The notes beneath the pieces are model-generated. The model was not told the origin of the DNA, made no database searches, and worked only from the letters and a program-made list of their open reading frames with translations. A DNA stretch of 64,000 bases, taken from the NCBI GenBank assembly GCA_022842245.1, contig JALHPZ010000013.1:109505-173504 (forward strand), given 5' to 3'. The stretch comes from Gemmataceae bacterium. Lineage in GTDB: Bacteria > Planctomycetota > Planctomycetia > Gemmatales > Gemmataceae. This document shows positions 37,301 through 45,480 of the stretch, in pieces. The translations under genes were made by a program, and so were the position numbers. Each line of letters begins with the position of its first letter. The stretch's first letter is position 1.

Positions 37301-38060
37301 GGACACGACACGCACCTTCGCGATGTGGTCGCTACTCTATCGCGGGGAATTCCGGGACCTGGAAAGCGTCTGGCAGCGACACATGAAGGACGCCGTCGAA
37401 CGGGGCGACCTCTACGCGCAAGTGAATTTCGGGACGTTCATCATGTCTGGCATCCGCACTGCGGCGGACGAACCGGAGAGGGCCTTACTCGAACTCGATT
37501 CCATCATGGCTCAATGGTCACAAAACGGATTTCATATTCAGCACCATAACGCCCTCCTCGCGCGAATGACGATTTACCTGTACTCCGGCGACAGTCTGGC
37601 GGCGTGGGAACTGGTCCGAAGCAAACGGTGGGATTATCACCGCTCGTTGATCTGGCAGATTCAGGAATGCCGCATCGACGTCCTGCAATTCCGGGCGCGC
37701 AGCGCACTGGCGCTCGCGCGGCACGACCCGCGCCGGGACGACCTTGTGCGCTCGGCCGAACGGGACGCGAAGCGGCTGAAACGCGAGACCGCGGCTTGGG
37801 GCCGCGCGCACGGCGCGCTGATCGAAGCCTGCGTCGCCCGTCGTCGATCCTCGGCCTCCGCGACGCGATTGTTCGCGATCGCCGTGGAACAACTCGCCGC
37901 AATCGGATTGGGCGCGGTGGCCGCCGCCGCCCGGTATCGCCTCGGCGAGGGAATGCCCGACGAAAGTGGGCGCGAACACCGTGAGACCGCGGTCCGTTGG
38001 CTGACCGAACGGGGTGTGCGCAACCCGCTTCGCATGATCGACTCGCTGGCTCCGGTTTGA
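34368..38060 (+). CDS. Ser/Thr protein kinase fused to an AAA/STAND-type ATPase and a long helical repeat region
   Basis: 1230 residues. The kinase domain is complete: I-G-A-G-G-M-G (64-70), catalytic Lys 87, H-R-D-I-K-P-K-N near 172 and D-F-G near 192. A P-loop G-F-S-G-V-G-K-T-S starts at about 353 and an acidic Walker B (I-W-I-D-D-F-Q-W) lies near 470, as in MalT/PknK-like STAND ATPases. The rest to the C-terminus is helical repeat-like, probably a sensor or partner-binding region. No signal peptide or membrane helix is seen. Such kinases usually report to transcription; the partner is unknown. It stands alone, downstream of decayed mobile DNA. Confidence 0.88.
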   Translation: MNPHSQPNSIRADSSPEAQSPSGIAENATLAQSPTQIEDAVARSGQQPAIPRLNTPGYHVLETIGAGGMGVVYKARNDETGELVALKTLPNITPSALLQFKREFRIAAGLSHPNLARLGQLVSHGSDWFLTMEFVDGIDFLAYVSSHPDELRYAFSQLATGLSALHVAGILHRDIKPKNILVTTTGRVVILDFGLAGEVAADGIYESSSGRIAGTVAYMAPEQAAGEPLTAAADWYAYAVVLYVALFGHLHFTGPVGDVLRDKQFIDPPINVEGTDTPRDLVNLCADLLSRQPARRPSADEVLRRLAVENPVEQSKGISRSECLIGREQHLRFLKDSHASVQAGRAVCVRVRGFSGVGKTSLIRVFLKSLPQADTLSFVGRCYEQELVPFKGFDGVVDALARYLHTVSPMELASVLPRDVAALSRLFPVLARGIGTGAVAAHDDREIRRRGLLALRELFTRLGDRRSVVIWIDDFQWSDTDSVQVIEQLLATPDPPRLLILITYREEDEKGAILQRLKAMQDTAEFASHRELVVSGLSIADTTTLLTELLGESPASAYLELAREAGGNPFFLGELAEAIQGGIALSERMSFDRMLWHRSRALPPHARRLLDTAVIAGRPVPVDRLLDASGLPGEAREMLGVLMARHFLRMSGDSLMTVYHDRIREALQSHLAPEDRRQLHLCWAATEDADPEFRAIHFHFAGDKPQSAKFYREAAAVAATSTAFNQAARLYQYAIELGNWTTEERAELEYARATALANAGQGLLAAEAYLRAADADPVRSLESRNRAASQYLMSGHIDVGLQVHREVGAATGVVIPRSILSAVAKLIMVKARLWLRGIRYRVKTVENMDAGDLQRLDLCWSATMGLVMSDFPRGAYVVNRATLLALSVGEPVRIGRCLALLAAHAATIGPKGNPTTERYMAAVHAIEAETNDPYLSAHIPMCYGFRDHLVGDFRSSYALLETAEQRFLTRCTGVTWELDTTRTFAMWSLLYRGEFRDLESVWQRHMKDAVERGDLYAQVNFGTFIMSGIRTAADEPERALLELDSIMAQWSQNGFHIQHHNALLARMTIYLYSGDSLAAWELVRSKRWDYHRSLIWQIQECRIDVLQFRARSALALARHDPRRDDLVRSAERDAKRLKRETAAWGRAHGALIEACVARRRSSASATRLFAIAVEQLAAIGLGAVAAAARYRLGEGMPDESGREHRETAVRWLTERGVRNPLRMIDSLAPV

Positions 38061-38261
38061 CGTATCGACGATACTCACGGAGAAGCGGCCGCGCACTTCC
38101 TCGAACAACTCGGACCGAACCGGACGCTCGACCCGAACCGGCGGCGCGCGGTACCGGCAACCGAACGTGCAGCGGGTTCTCGACGTTGGCTAATACGAGG
38201 TCCGAGGCCGGGTGACGCTACTCCGCAATGTAATGGCAACACTGACACCCGGAGCAACGAC

Positions 38262-39044
38262 ATGCGACACTTGATGGCGGTCAGCCTGCTCGGACTCGTC
38301 GGTGCGGCACAGGCGGACGACAAGCCGCGGACGCTCCGCGTGCTGACGTACAACATCCACCACGCCGAGGGCACCGACGGCAAGCTTGACCTTCCCCGGA
38401 TCGCGGACGTCATCAAGGCGGAGAAGCCGGACCTCGTCGCCCTCCAGGAGGTGGACCAGAACACGACCCGCACCAAGAAGGTCGATCAGGCGGCGGAACT
38501 CGCCAAATTGATGGGGATGAAGGCGGAGTTTGCCAAGGCGATCGACCTCCAGGGCGGCGCTTACGGGCTCGCCGTGCTCTCCCGTTTCCCGTTCAAGGAC
38601 GTGAAGATCCACAAGCTTCCGGGCAAGGAAAAGCAAGAGACGCGGATCGTCATGCAGGTGACCGTTGAGCCGGGCGGATTCCCCGCGGTCACGCTCCTCA
38701 ACACCCACTTGCAGCACGACGACGGTGAGACGCGCGAGAAACAGGTCGGCAAGATCGACGAGTTGTTCGGCAAGGCCGAGGGCACTCTCATCCTGACGGG
38801 GGATCTGAACGCAGCACCGGACAGCGCGCCGATCAAGGCACTGGCGAAGACTTGGTCGTTCGCGACTGAGCCTGGCGGGAAGGGCCTGCTCACCATACCG
38901 TCGAACGTTCCGAAGCAGCAGATCGACTACGTACTCTACCGGTCATCGGGACGGTTCAAGGTGGTCGAGACGAAGGTGATCGAGGAGAAGGTCGCGTCGG
39001 ACCACCGACCCGTGCTCGCGGTGCTGGAGTGGGTGGGGAAGTAA
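38262..39044 (+). CDS. Secreted endonuclease/exonuclease/phosphatase-family protein
   Basis: 260 residues, with a short signal peptide (M-R-H-L-M-A-V-S-L-L). EEP-fold motifs are present: L-T-Y-N-I-H, Q-E-V-D near 67, L-N-T-H-L-Q-H (catalytic His), G-D-L-N-A near 177 and the final S-D-H-R-P. The metal-binding and catalytic Asp/His residues are complete. The family includes sphingomyelinases, nucleases and inositol phosphatases; the secretion signal favours a phosphodiester or lipid substrate outside the cell. GGAGCAACGAC precedes the ATG. Confidence 0.87.
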   Translation: MRHLMAVSLLGLVGAAQADDKPRTLRVLTYNIHHAEGTDGKLDLPRIADVIKAEKPDLVALQEVDQNTTRTKKVDQAAELAKLMGMKAEFAKAIDLQGGAYGLAVLSRFPFKDVKIHKLPGKEKQETRIVMQVTVEPGGFPAVTLLNTHLQHDDGETREKQVGKIDELFGKAEGTLILTGDLNAAPDSAPIKALAKTWSFATEPGGKGLLTIPSNVPKQQIDYVLYRSSGRFKVVETKVIEEKVASDHRPVLAVLEWVGK

Positions 39045-39158
39045 TCCCGGCGCAGCGTTCTTTTGCACCTTGGTCACGTCTCGCGCGCGAGTTGGTGGGC
39101 GAGCCGCAGTCGGGTCGATTGTTGCAGGAGCCGTCGGTGTCAATCTCTGTGCGGGTGG

Positions 39159-39340
39159 TCACGGTTGCGATATCCGCTGTTTCGCGTCATCCCACGGTTC
39201 GATGCGGAGATGCGTCGGTTTGGTATCGACCAGAGCGAACAGCCGCTCACCCGACTTTAAGTACGTCTCCCGGCAGCACTCGATGTCAACGCCGTGCTTC
39301 TCCATCGCCTCGGCTTTGATTCGGATTGCCGCTCCCGGCT
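39159..39340 (-). other. possible coding remnant, unrecognised
   Basis: A minus-strand frame from about 39340 to the stop at 39159 has protein-like composition: I-K-A-E-A-M-E-K-H-G-V-D-I-E near the upstream part and R-L-F-A-L-V-D-T-K-P towards the end. There is no start or ribosome site and no family is recognised. It may be the 3' end of a degraded gene, or chance. The rest of 39045-39432 shows nothing else. Confidence 0.25.
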
Positions 39341-39432
39341 CTCGTACTTGCTCGCGGCATCCGGCTCTTATACGATCGGGGAGCGACCGGCCCGACAACC
39401 CCGCACCCGTCATTCGCACCTCGGAGAAAGAC

Positions 39433-40740
39433 ATGGACCGCCGCGATTTCGTCGCCACGACGACCGGGCTCGCACTCGCGGGCGGCGCGGCTCCGGCCGA
39501 GGGACCGGTCAAACTGACGCCCGCGATGGAGCAGGCACGCGAAGCCGGATTGAAGGCGCTCAAGCCGACCGCCCGCGAACTCGAACGCGGGATGAAGCTG
39601 CACTCGGAATCGCTCGTGTTCGACGGCTACGGCTTCGCCCCGCGCGCGGCGCTCGATGTCGAAGCCATCCGGCGGGCTTACGATGCCGGCGCGTCGGACG
39701 CCGAACTGCAAGACATGCGGGTCGAGATGGGGATGCTCCGCAGCGCCGCCGACGCGGCGGAGCGCGCCGAGTTCGAGACCGCTTGGCGGGCGGCCGGCGT
39801 GACGGGTATCTTCCAGAACGCCGGCGAGGAAGGGCAAGACCCGCTCCGCCTGCTCGAACGCCTGGCCCGGTTTACATATCTCACCGATACCCTGCGCGGG
39901 TTCCTGTCGCGCGCCGCCACTCCGGACGACATCGAGGCCGTCAAGAAGGCCGGGACGCACTGCCTCTACCTGACCGGCAACGGTGTGCCGCTCAATCAAT
40001 CGTGGAACACGGTCGAGGATGAGCTGAAGCACGTCCGCGTCTTTTTCCAACTCGGCATCCGCATGATGCATCTGACCTACAACCGGCGGAACATGCTCGG
40101 CGACGGGTGCGGGGAGTCGGCCGACGGCGGGATCAGCGACCTCGGGCGGGCCGCGATCGCGGAGATGAACCGCACCGGCGTGATCGTGGACGTGGCCCAC
40201 AGCGGATGGCGGACCAGCTTGGAGGCGGCGAAGGCGTCGAGCCGCCCGATGGTCGCCAGCCACACCGCCGCGGCCGCCGTGAACAAGAACATCCGGTGCA
40301 AGCCGGACGAGGTCATCAAGGCGATTGCCGATACCGGCGGGTACGTCGGGGTCTGCTGCATTCCGAGCTTCCTCGGCGGCGGCATCACCGCGTTCCTCGA
40401 CCACATCGATTACCTCGTGAAGAAGTTCGGGGCCGACCACGTCGCGATCGGGACGGACGTCGCGCACACTTCGCCCGGCAAGCCCGGCGACGGCCGACCG
40501 TTCGGCCCGGCCCGCAAACAACGGACGCGCTTCGAGGCGCTCTGGCCCAAGGGTGCGCTCGACGGTACCGTCGACCCCGGTCGCACGCTGGCCTGGACGA
40601 ACTTCCCGCTGTTTACGGTCGGCATGGTTCAGCGCGGCCACACGGACGACGAAATCCGAAAGATCCTCGGCACGAACGTGCTCCGCGTGGCCCGCGCCGC
40701 CCTCAAGGGCATACCCGGCCTTGCCCCTGCCGCGCGCTGA
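39433..40740 (+). CDS. M19 membrane dipeptidase-family protein, Tat-type signal
   Basis: 435 residues. It starts M-D-R-R-D-F-V-A with a hydrophobic stretch, like a twin-arginine signal. The family's zinc-site and substrate segments are seen: H-L-T-Y-N-R-R-N near 217, D-V-A-H-S-G-W near 254, V-A-S-H-T-A near 275, and A-I-G-T-D near 340. M19 enzymes hydrolyse dipeptides with C-terminal D- or L-residues. ATG 39433 is used although the frame is open upstream, because the Tat motif starts there and GGAG precedes it. Confidence 0.85.
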   Translation: MDRRDFVATTTGLALAGGAAPAEGPVKLTPAMEQAREAGLKALKPTARELERGMKLHSESLVFDGYGFAPRAALDVEAIRRAYDAGASDAELQDMRVEMGMLRSAADAAERAEFETAWRAAGVTGIFQNAGEEGQDPLRLLERLARFTYLTDTLRGFLSRAATPDDIEAVKKAGTHCLYLTGNGVPLNQSWNTVEDELKHVRVFFQLGIRMMHLTYNRRNMLGDGCGESADGGISDLGRAAIAEMNRTGVIVDVAHSGWRTSLEAAKASSRPMVASHTAAAAVNKNIRCKPDEVIKAIADTGGYVGVCCIPSFLGGGITAFLDHIDYLVKKFGADHVAIGTDVAHTSPGKPGDGRPFGPARKQRTRFEALWPKGALDGTVDPGRTLAWTNFPLFTVGMVQRGHTDDEIRKILGTNVLRVARAALKGIPGLAPAAR

Positions 40741-40768
40741 TCTCAACCGCCCTTCCAGCAGTTCCCCG

Positions 40769-41015
40769 ATGCGACCTCTCGCCGCGCTTGCCCTTGTCGT
40801 CTTGCTGACTTCGACTGGTATCGTGGCCGACCCGCCCGCGGAATGGAAGCCGGTATCGCGACGGCCGACATCACGCCCGAAAAGCCAATCTGGATGGCCG
40901 GCTTCCTGCTGCTGCACGGCAACGGGGTGAAGGAACCGAAGCGGATCGCCGAGCTGGTTCAACTGACCCGCAAGGTGGACGGCTTCCGCGCGATGCCGAT
41001 CACTACACCGGAACA
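40769..41015 (+). pseudogene. frameshifted, truncated neutral ceramidase-like gene
   Basis: A signal peptide (M-R-P-L-A-A-L-A-L-V-V-L) opens at 40769. The natural continuation, A-G-I-A-T-A-D-I-T-P-E-K-P-I-W-M-A-G, is typical of neutral/alkaline ceramidases and is read in the +1 frame from about 40853, so one base has been lost there. The frame then runs into unrelated sequence within about 20 residues and the remaining 400 or so residues of the enzyme are absent. The unrelated part (L-L-H-G-N-G-V-K-E-P) may be a piece of another gene joined by deletion. It sits between an M19 dipeptidase and the sulfatase cluster. Confidence 0.55.
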
Positions 41016-41088
41016 TCGGGAACTGATACAGTGTGCCACGGCCCGACATTTCTCGTCACTTATTGCATGTTCCTTGCCGGCAGGGAGG

Positions 41089-43017
41089 TCATTTCTTCGC
41101 CGGCGGGACGGGCCAGGACCGGAGGATCTTCCCACCCTTGTCTTTCAACTTGATCGCATCGAGGCGGATCTCGCCGGAGGCGGTGGAGGGGTCGATCCGG
41201 AGCCCGGTCAGCGCCTTATCGACCGGCAGTTTGACCGCGTACTCGTGCCACTCGCCATCGTGCTTTGGCTCGAAAGTGGTGGACCGGTCCCGGTGGAAGC
41301 CCTTGTCGTCGGCAGTCGTCCAGAAGATCTGCCCGGTGCCGCGGCTGTCCGACTTCATCTTGAACTCGACCGTGTACTGTCCGACCCCGGCCGGCATGTC
41401 GCGGACGACGATGTACGGGTCGCCGCCGATGGACGTGATTACGAGAACTCCGTCCTTCGTCGCGACGGCCGCGTCCTTGCTCGGGGTCCAGCCGGCCGCG
41501 CCCCCGGCCGCCGGCTGCTTGCCAAACCCGGGATTCGCCTTCGGCACGACCGCCTCGGTGTCCTTCAGGAACGCGTCGATCAGGTCAGCGAGTTCCTTCA
41601 CTATCGACGGCTTCTCGGCGGTGAGGTTCTTCGTTTCGCAGAAGTCGTCTTTCAGGTTGTACAGTTCCAGGCGGTCGGTGCCGTTATCGTTCCGGGCGTA
41701 GAACCGGATCAGCTTCCAGTCGCCCCTGCGGACCCACGTCGCCGGCCAGAACCCGGGGATCCCGACCTCCTGCGCCTCGCTGCCGTGCGGGAAGTGGACG
41801 GACACCGTGTCGCGGACGACCTTCTGCCCCAGGATCGCGGGCACCTGATCGACGCCGTCTACCTTCAGCATCAACTTGGGTTTGACGCCGGTCATCGCGA
41901 GGAGCGTCGGGAACCAGTCCACGCTGCTGAAGAGGGCGTCGCTCGTCCCCGCCTTCGCCTTCCCCGGCCACGCGACCAGGCACGGCACCCGCGTCCCGCC
42001 CTCGTAGTTCGACGCCTTCCCGCTCCGCAGCGGCGCGTTGCTCGTCGTGGGGATGTCCTCGTACCCCTTCGGGTCGGTGGCCTTCGGCGGGTACGCCCAT
42101 CCGCCGTTGTCCGAAGTGAACACGACGATGGTGTCGTCGGCCACCTTGGCCGCGTCGAGCGCGTCCAGCAGTTTGCCGACCGCGTCGTCCATCCGCTTCA
42201 CCATCGCGGCATACAGCGGGTTCCGTTGGGCCGCCTTCGGGTCGGCGGTCTTCTGGTACTGCTCGATCAACTTCGGGTCGCCGTTCCACGGGCTGTGGAC
42301 CGAGTACATCCAGAAGTTCAGGTAGAACGGCTTCCCCTTCCGGGCGGCGACGAACTTGGCAGCCTCGCCGGCCATCCACTCGTCGATGTGCTCGCCCGGC
42401 TTCCCCTTGAACTGCGGGTCGGTGACGAACCGCCACGGGGCGAAGTACCCGCCGCCCGGGCCGGCGGCCTTCGGCGTGTGCGGGACGTCCGCGTCGAAGC
42501 CCTGGTCTTTCGGCTCGTACCCGGCCCCGTGCCCGAGGTGCCACTTGCCGAAGTGGGCGGTCGCGTAGCCCGCCTCCCGGAACACCTCGGCGAGCGTAAC
42601 GTACTCGCCCTTGAGCCGGGTGAGACTGTCGGCCCCGATCACCCGCGACTTGGGCGACCCGCCCACGAGCCGCTTCTCCAACTGGACAGCGGGCAGGTGG
42701 CAGGCCGGGGCCGTGATGCCGGTGCGGGCCGGGTACAGGCCGGTGAGGATGCTCGACCGCGTCGGCGAGCAGAGCGGACTGGCCGCGTAGTAGTTGGTGA
42801 ACCGCACCGAGCGGTCGGCCAGGCGCTTCAGGTGGGGCGTGTCGTGGAACGTGCTGCCGTAGGGGGTGAGGTCCGCCCAGCCGAGGTCGTCCGCCAGGAT
42901 GAACACGACGTTCGGCCGCTTCGGCCCCTCGGCACGGGCGGCGGGAGCGAGCAGCGAAACACAAAGTACGGAGAGAATCCAGCGGGTCATGGTGAATTCA
43001 TGTCGGTGAGTGGTCAT
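41089..43017 (-). CDS. Secreted arylsulfatase-family sulfatase with C-terminal beta domain
   Basis: 642 residues. The signal peptide is followed by the N-terminal metal motif A-D-D-L-G and the formylglycine site C-S-P-T-R at Cys 83. Further sulfatase signatures are G-K-W-H-L-G-H and the late D-N-G. It is longer than the usual 450-550 residues: about 120 extra residues (from near 510) look like a beta-sandwich carbohydrate-binding-type domain. AGGA 8 bases before ATG 43017 supports that start, and the ATGA overlap with the upstream sulfatase indicates coupling. It is the last gene of the cluster's minus-strand run. Confidence 0.93.
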   Translation of the reverse strand: MTTHRHEFTMTRWILSVLCVSLLAPAARAEGPKRPNVVFILADDLGWADLTPYGSTFHDTPHLKRLADRSVRFTNYYAASPLCSPTRSSILTGLYPARTGITAPACHLPAVQLEKRLVGGSPKSRVIGADSLTRLKGEYVTLAEVFREAGYATAHFGKWHLGHGAGYEPKDQGFDADVPHTPKAAGPGGGYFAPWRFVTDPQFKGKPGEHIDEWMAGEAAKFVAARKGKPFYLNFWMYSVHSPWNGDPKLIEQYQKTADPKAAQRNPLYAAMVKRMDDAVGKLLDALDAAKVADDTIVVFTSDNGGWAYPPKATDPKGYEDIPTTSNAPLRSGKASNYEGGTRVPCLVAWPGKAKAGTSDALFSSVDWFPTLLAMTGVKPKLMLKVDGVDQVPAILGQKVVRDTVSVHFPHGSEAQEVGIPGFWPATWVRRGDWKLIRFYARNDNGTDRLELYNLKDDFCETKNLTAEKPSIVKELADLIDAFLKDTEAVVPKANPGFGKQPAAGGAAGWTPSKDAAVATKDGVLVITSIGGDPYIVVRDMPAGVGQYTVEFKMKSDSRGTGQIFWTTADDKGFHRDRSTTFEPKHDGEWHEYAVKLPVDKALTGLRIDPSTASGEIRLDAIKLKDKGGKILRSWPVPPAKK

Positions 43018-44585
43018 TTCTTCGGTCCTCTCGCCTTCTTGAAGATCGGAACCGTCACGTCGTTCATCCGCTTCTCACCGGGGGTGCTGCGCCCGTCCGC
43101 GACGTACTTCTCCATCAACTCCGTGAGCCGCTTCACCTCCTCGGGGTGCTTGGTGGCGAGGTCGGTCGTCTCGCCGAGGTCGGCGCTCAGGTCGTAGAGG
43201 TGCGGCTTGGTGCCGTCGGTCGCGCCGCTGCCGGGCCCGAGGATCAGCTTCCACTGGCCGGAGCGAACTGCGAACACGCCCGCCGAGGAGTGGTGAACCA
43301 CCGCCTCGTGAAGCGGTCTGTCCTCACCGCGGAGAAGGGGCATCAGGCTGACGCTGTCCTCGCCCGTAGTCGCTGGGAGCTTCGCGCCCAGTACTTCGGC
43401 AATGGTCGCGAGGAGATCCACCGAGCAGACCGTTTGCGAGCATGTCGAACCGGGCTTCACCATGCCGGGGAACCGCACGATAAACGGGATGCGGTGGCCG
43501 CCCTCCCAGGCGTCGGCCTTGTATCCCCGCAGCGGCCCGCTCGGGAAGTGCCCGCGCGACTCCAGTTCCTTCGCGCCGATGTACGGGGCACAGCCGTTGT
43601 CGCTGGTGAAGACGACGAGCGTGTTGTCCCTGATGCCCGCCGCCCGGATCGCGTCCAGCACGCGGCCGACGACGGCGTCGGTATGCATCACGAAATCGCC
43701 GTAGGGGTGCTTGAGCGAACTCTTCCCCTGCCACTCCTTCGCGACGGCGAGGGGCGTGTGCGGGGCCGTCAGCGGCAGGTACAGGAGGAACGGCGACTTC
43801 GCTTTGGCCTGCTTCGAGATGACGTCGCACGCCCGGTCCGCTAGCGCGGGTAGGATCGCGTCCAGCTTCCACTCGGGGAGCGCCGGGCCTTGCAAACTGG
43901 CCTGGTTCTTCACGAAGTCTTGTGCTGTCAGGAGGGAAGACGGGATGCCGACGGTGCGATCGTTCTCGATGAAGCAGTACGGCGGCCAGTTGGGTACGTC
44001 GGTGCCGAAGTACTCGTCGAACCCGCGTGTGGTCGGCCCGCCGGGGATCGGATTGGAGAACACATTCTTCCAGACGGCAATCTGTTCCGCGGTCGCTTGG
44101 GTCTTCACCTTCCCGCCTCCGCCGGCCTGTCCGCCCAACCCCTGGAAATGCCTCTTGTCGTCGGGCGTGATCGGCCAGTCCCAGCCGAGGTGCCACTTTC
44201 CGACGCACGCCGTGTGGTACCCGTGCTGTTTGGCGAGTCCCGCGATCGTGAGCCGGTCTGGGGCGATCAGAGGAGCGCCCCAGACGCCAACAATTCCCGC
44301 CTGGAGCCGCGTCCGCCAGTGGTACCGGCCCGTGAGGAGAGTGTACCGCGTCGGCGAGCAGACCCCGGACGACGAGTGTGCGTCCGTGAACCGCATGCCG
44401 CCCTTGGCAAGCGCGTCGATGTTCGGCGTCGGGATCTTGCCCCGCTCGGGGTTGTAGCACGACACGTCCCCGTACCCGAGGTCGTCGGCGAGGATGATCA
44501 CGACGTTCGGCTTGTCCGCGGCCGACATCGTCGGCGCGAGGCTCAACATCCAACTGGCAGTGAGGACGATGATGACTCGAAACAT
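43014..44585 (-). CDS. Secreted sulfatase
   Basis: 523 residues with a signal peptide (cleavage near M-S-A-A). The sulfatase core shows N-V-V-I-I-L-A-D-D-L-G-Y-G-D, the formylglycine site C-S-P-T-R at Cys 76, G-K-W-H-L-G near 128 and T-S-D-N-G near 309. It removes sulfate esters outside the cytoplasm, probably from a glycan. Its stop overlaps the start of the next sulfatase by ATGA. The preceding 80 bases resemble the tail and leader between the sulfatases at 45339 and 46936. Confidence 0.94.
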   Translation of the reverse strand: MFRVIIVLTASWMLSLAPTMSAADKPNVVIILADDLGYGDVSCYNPERGKIPTPNIDALAKGGMRFTDAHSSSGVCSPTRYTLLTGRYHWRTRLQAGIVGVWGAPLIAPDRLTIAGLAKQHGYHTACVGKWHLGWDWPITPDDKRHFQGLGGQAGGGGKVKTQATAEQIAVWKNVFSNPIPGGPTTRGFDEYFGTDVPNWPPYCFIENDRTVGIPSSLLTAQDFVKNQASLQGPALPEWKLDAILPALADRACDVISKQAKAKSPFLLYLPLTAPHTPLAVAKEWQGKSSLKHPYGDFVMHTDAVVGRVLDAIRAAGIRDNTLVVFTSDNGCAPYIGAKELESRGHFPSGPLRGYKADAWEGGHRIPFIVRFPGMVKPGSTCSQTVCSVDLLATIAEVLGAKLPATTGEDSVSLMPLLRGEDRPLHEAVVHHSSAGVFAVRSGQWKLILGPGSGATDGTKPHLYDLSADLGETTDLATKHPEEVKRLTELMEKYVADGRSTPGEKRMNDVTVPIFKKARGPKK

Positions 44586-44724
44586 GGAGGCGCTCCGGAC
44601 AGGGCAGTTGTTCCTCTCGGGGGCGCGGAGCGGCCGGTCCGGGCGATCGCCTGTCGGACCCGCCAGTTCCGCAGCATTTGCGCAAGTGATCGCGAAATGG
44701 TGCGCCGTGCGACTTCGGGTGTGG

Positions 44725-45480
44725 TCAGTTTCCGACGACGGGTAGCACCTTCAGGTCTCGCCAGAGCACCTCGCCCTGCTTGCCTTTGTGCATCTGCAGG
44801 CCGAAGTAACCCTTGTGATAGGTGTCGGTCTTCCAGTGCGCCACCGGCACCCCGTTCAGCCATGTCTTGACCGTGTCCCCCTTCGCCAGAACGGTCACCC
44901 GGTTCCACTCGTCCACCTTCTTCAACTGCTGGGCTTTCCTCGCCTCCGCGTGCTCCTTTAGCCAAACCGGGTAGAACCACCCGCCGCAGTCTTGCCCGTA
45001 GATGCCGCCCGACCACCCGCGGCCTTGGGTATACGGCTCGTGTTCCACCTGCGGTCCAAAGACCGTGTACCCGTTAGATCCCTTCGCGCGGGCGCGGATC
45101 ATGATCCCGCTGTTCGTTTCGACCACGAACTTGGTTTCGAAAGTGAGCACGAAGTCGGCGTAGTCCTCCTTCTCTGTGCACAGGTAGGTGCTGGGCGAGT
45201 CCGGTTTGCACACCGCTCGGATGCACCCGTCCTTCACCTCGAATTGGGATTCACCGCCGCGGGTCTTCCACCCCTTCAAATCTTTGCCATTGAACAGCGG
45301 CTCGGCCTTGGCACCGACGGTCGGTTCCGGGTCGGTGTTCAGCACCATGTCGGCCGACTTGGGCACGTTCGGCTGCTTCTCGTACTGCTTGAACCACTTG
45401 TCTTGGCTCGGGTCGAGTTCTCCCGCGGAGAGGGGACCCGCGGCCAGTAACACGCCGAGGGCAAACAGTCGGGATAGCAT
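44725..45480 (-). CDS. DUF1080 (3-keto-disaccharide hydrolase-like) secreted protein
   Basis: 251 residues with a signal peptide (cleavage near L-S-A-G). The DUF1080 domain is clear: L-F-N-G-K-D-L-K-G-W-K (about 62), the F-E-T-K-F strand, the E-N-S-G-I-type central strand, and W-L-N-G-V-P near the end. Members are concanavalin-like and were shown in some bacteria to hydrolyse 3-keto-glycosides; others bind glycans only. The start overlaps the end of the upstream sulfatase by 142 bases in another frame. Confidence 0.88.
   Translation of the reverse strand: MLSRLFALGVLLAAGPLSAGELDPSQDKWFKQYEKQPNVPKSADMVLNTDPEPTVGAKAEPLFNGKDLKGWKTRGGESQFEVKDGCIRAVCKPDSPSTYLCTEKEDYADFVLTFETKFVVETNSGIMIRARAKGSNGYTVFGPQVEHEPYTQGRGWSGGIYGQDCGGWFYPVWLKEHAEARKAQQLKKVDEWNRVTVLAKGDTVKTWLNGVPVAHWKTDTYHKGYFGLQMHKGKQGEVLWRDLKVLPVVGN

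Noticed and set aside
40843..43197. 784-residue plus-strand frame starting with ceramidase-like residues
   Set aside because: Only the first 20 or so residues are real (ceramidase remnant). The rest is antisense to the sulfatase.
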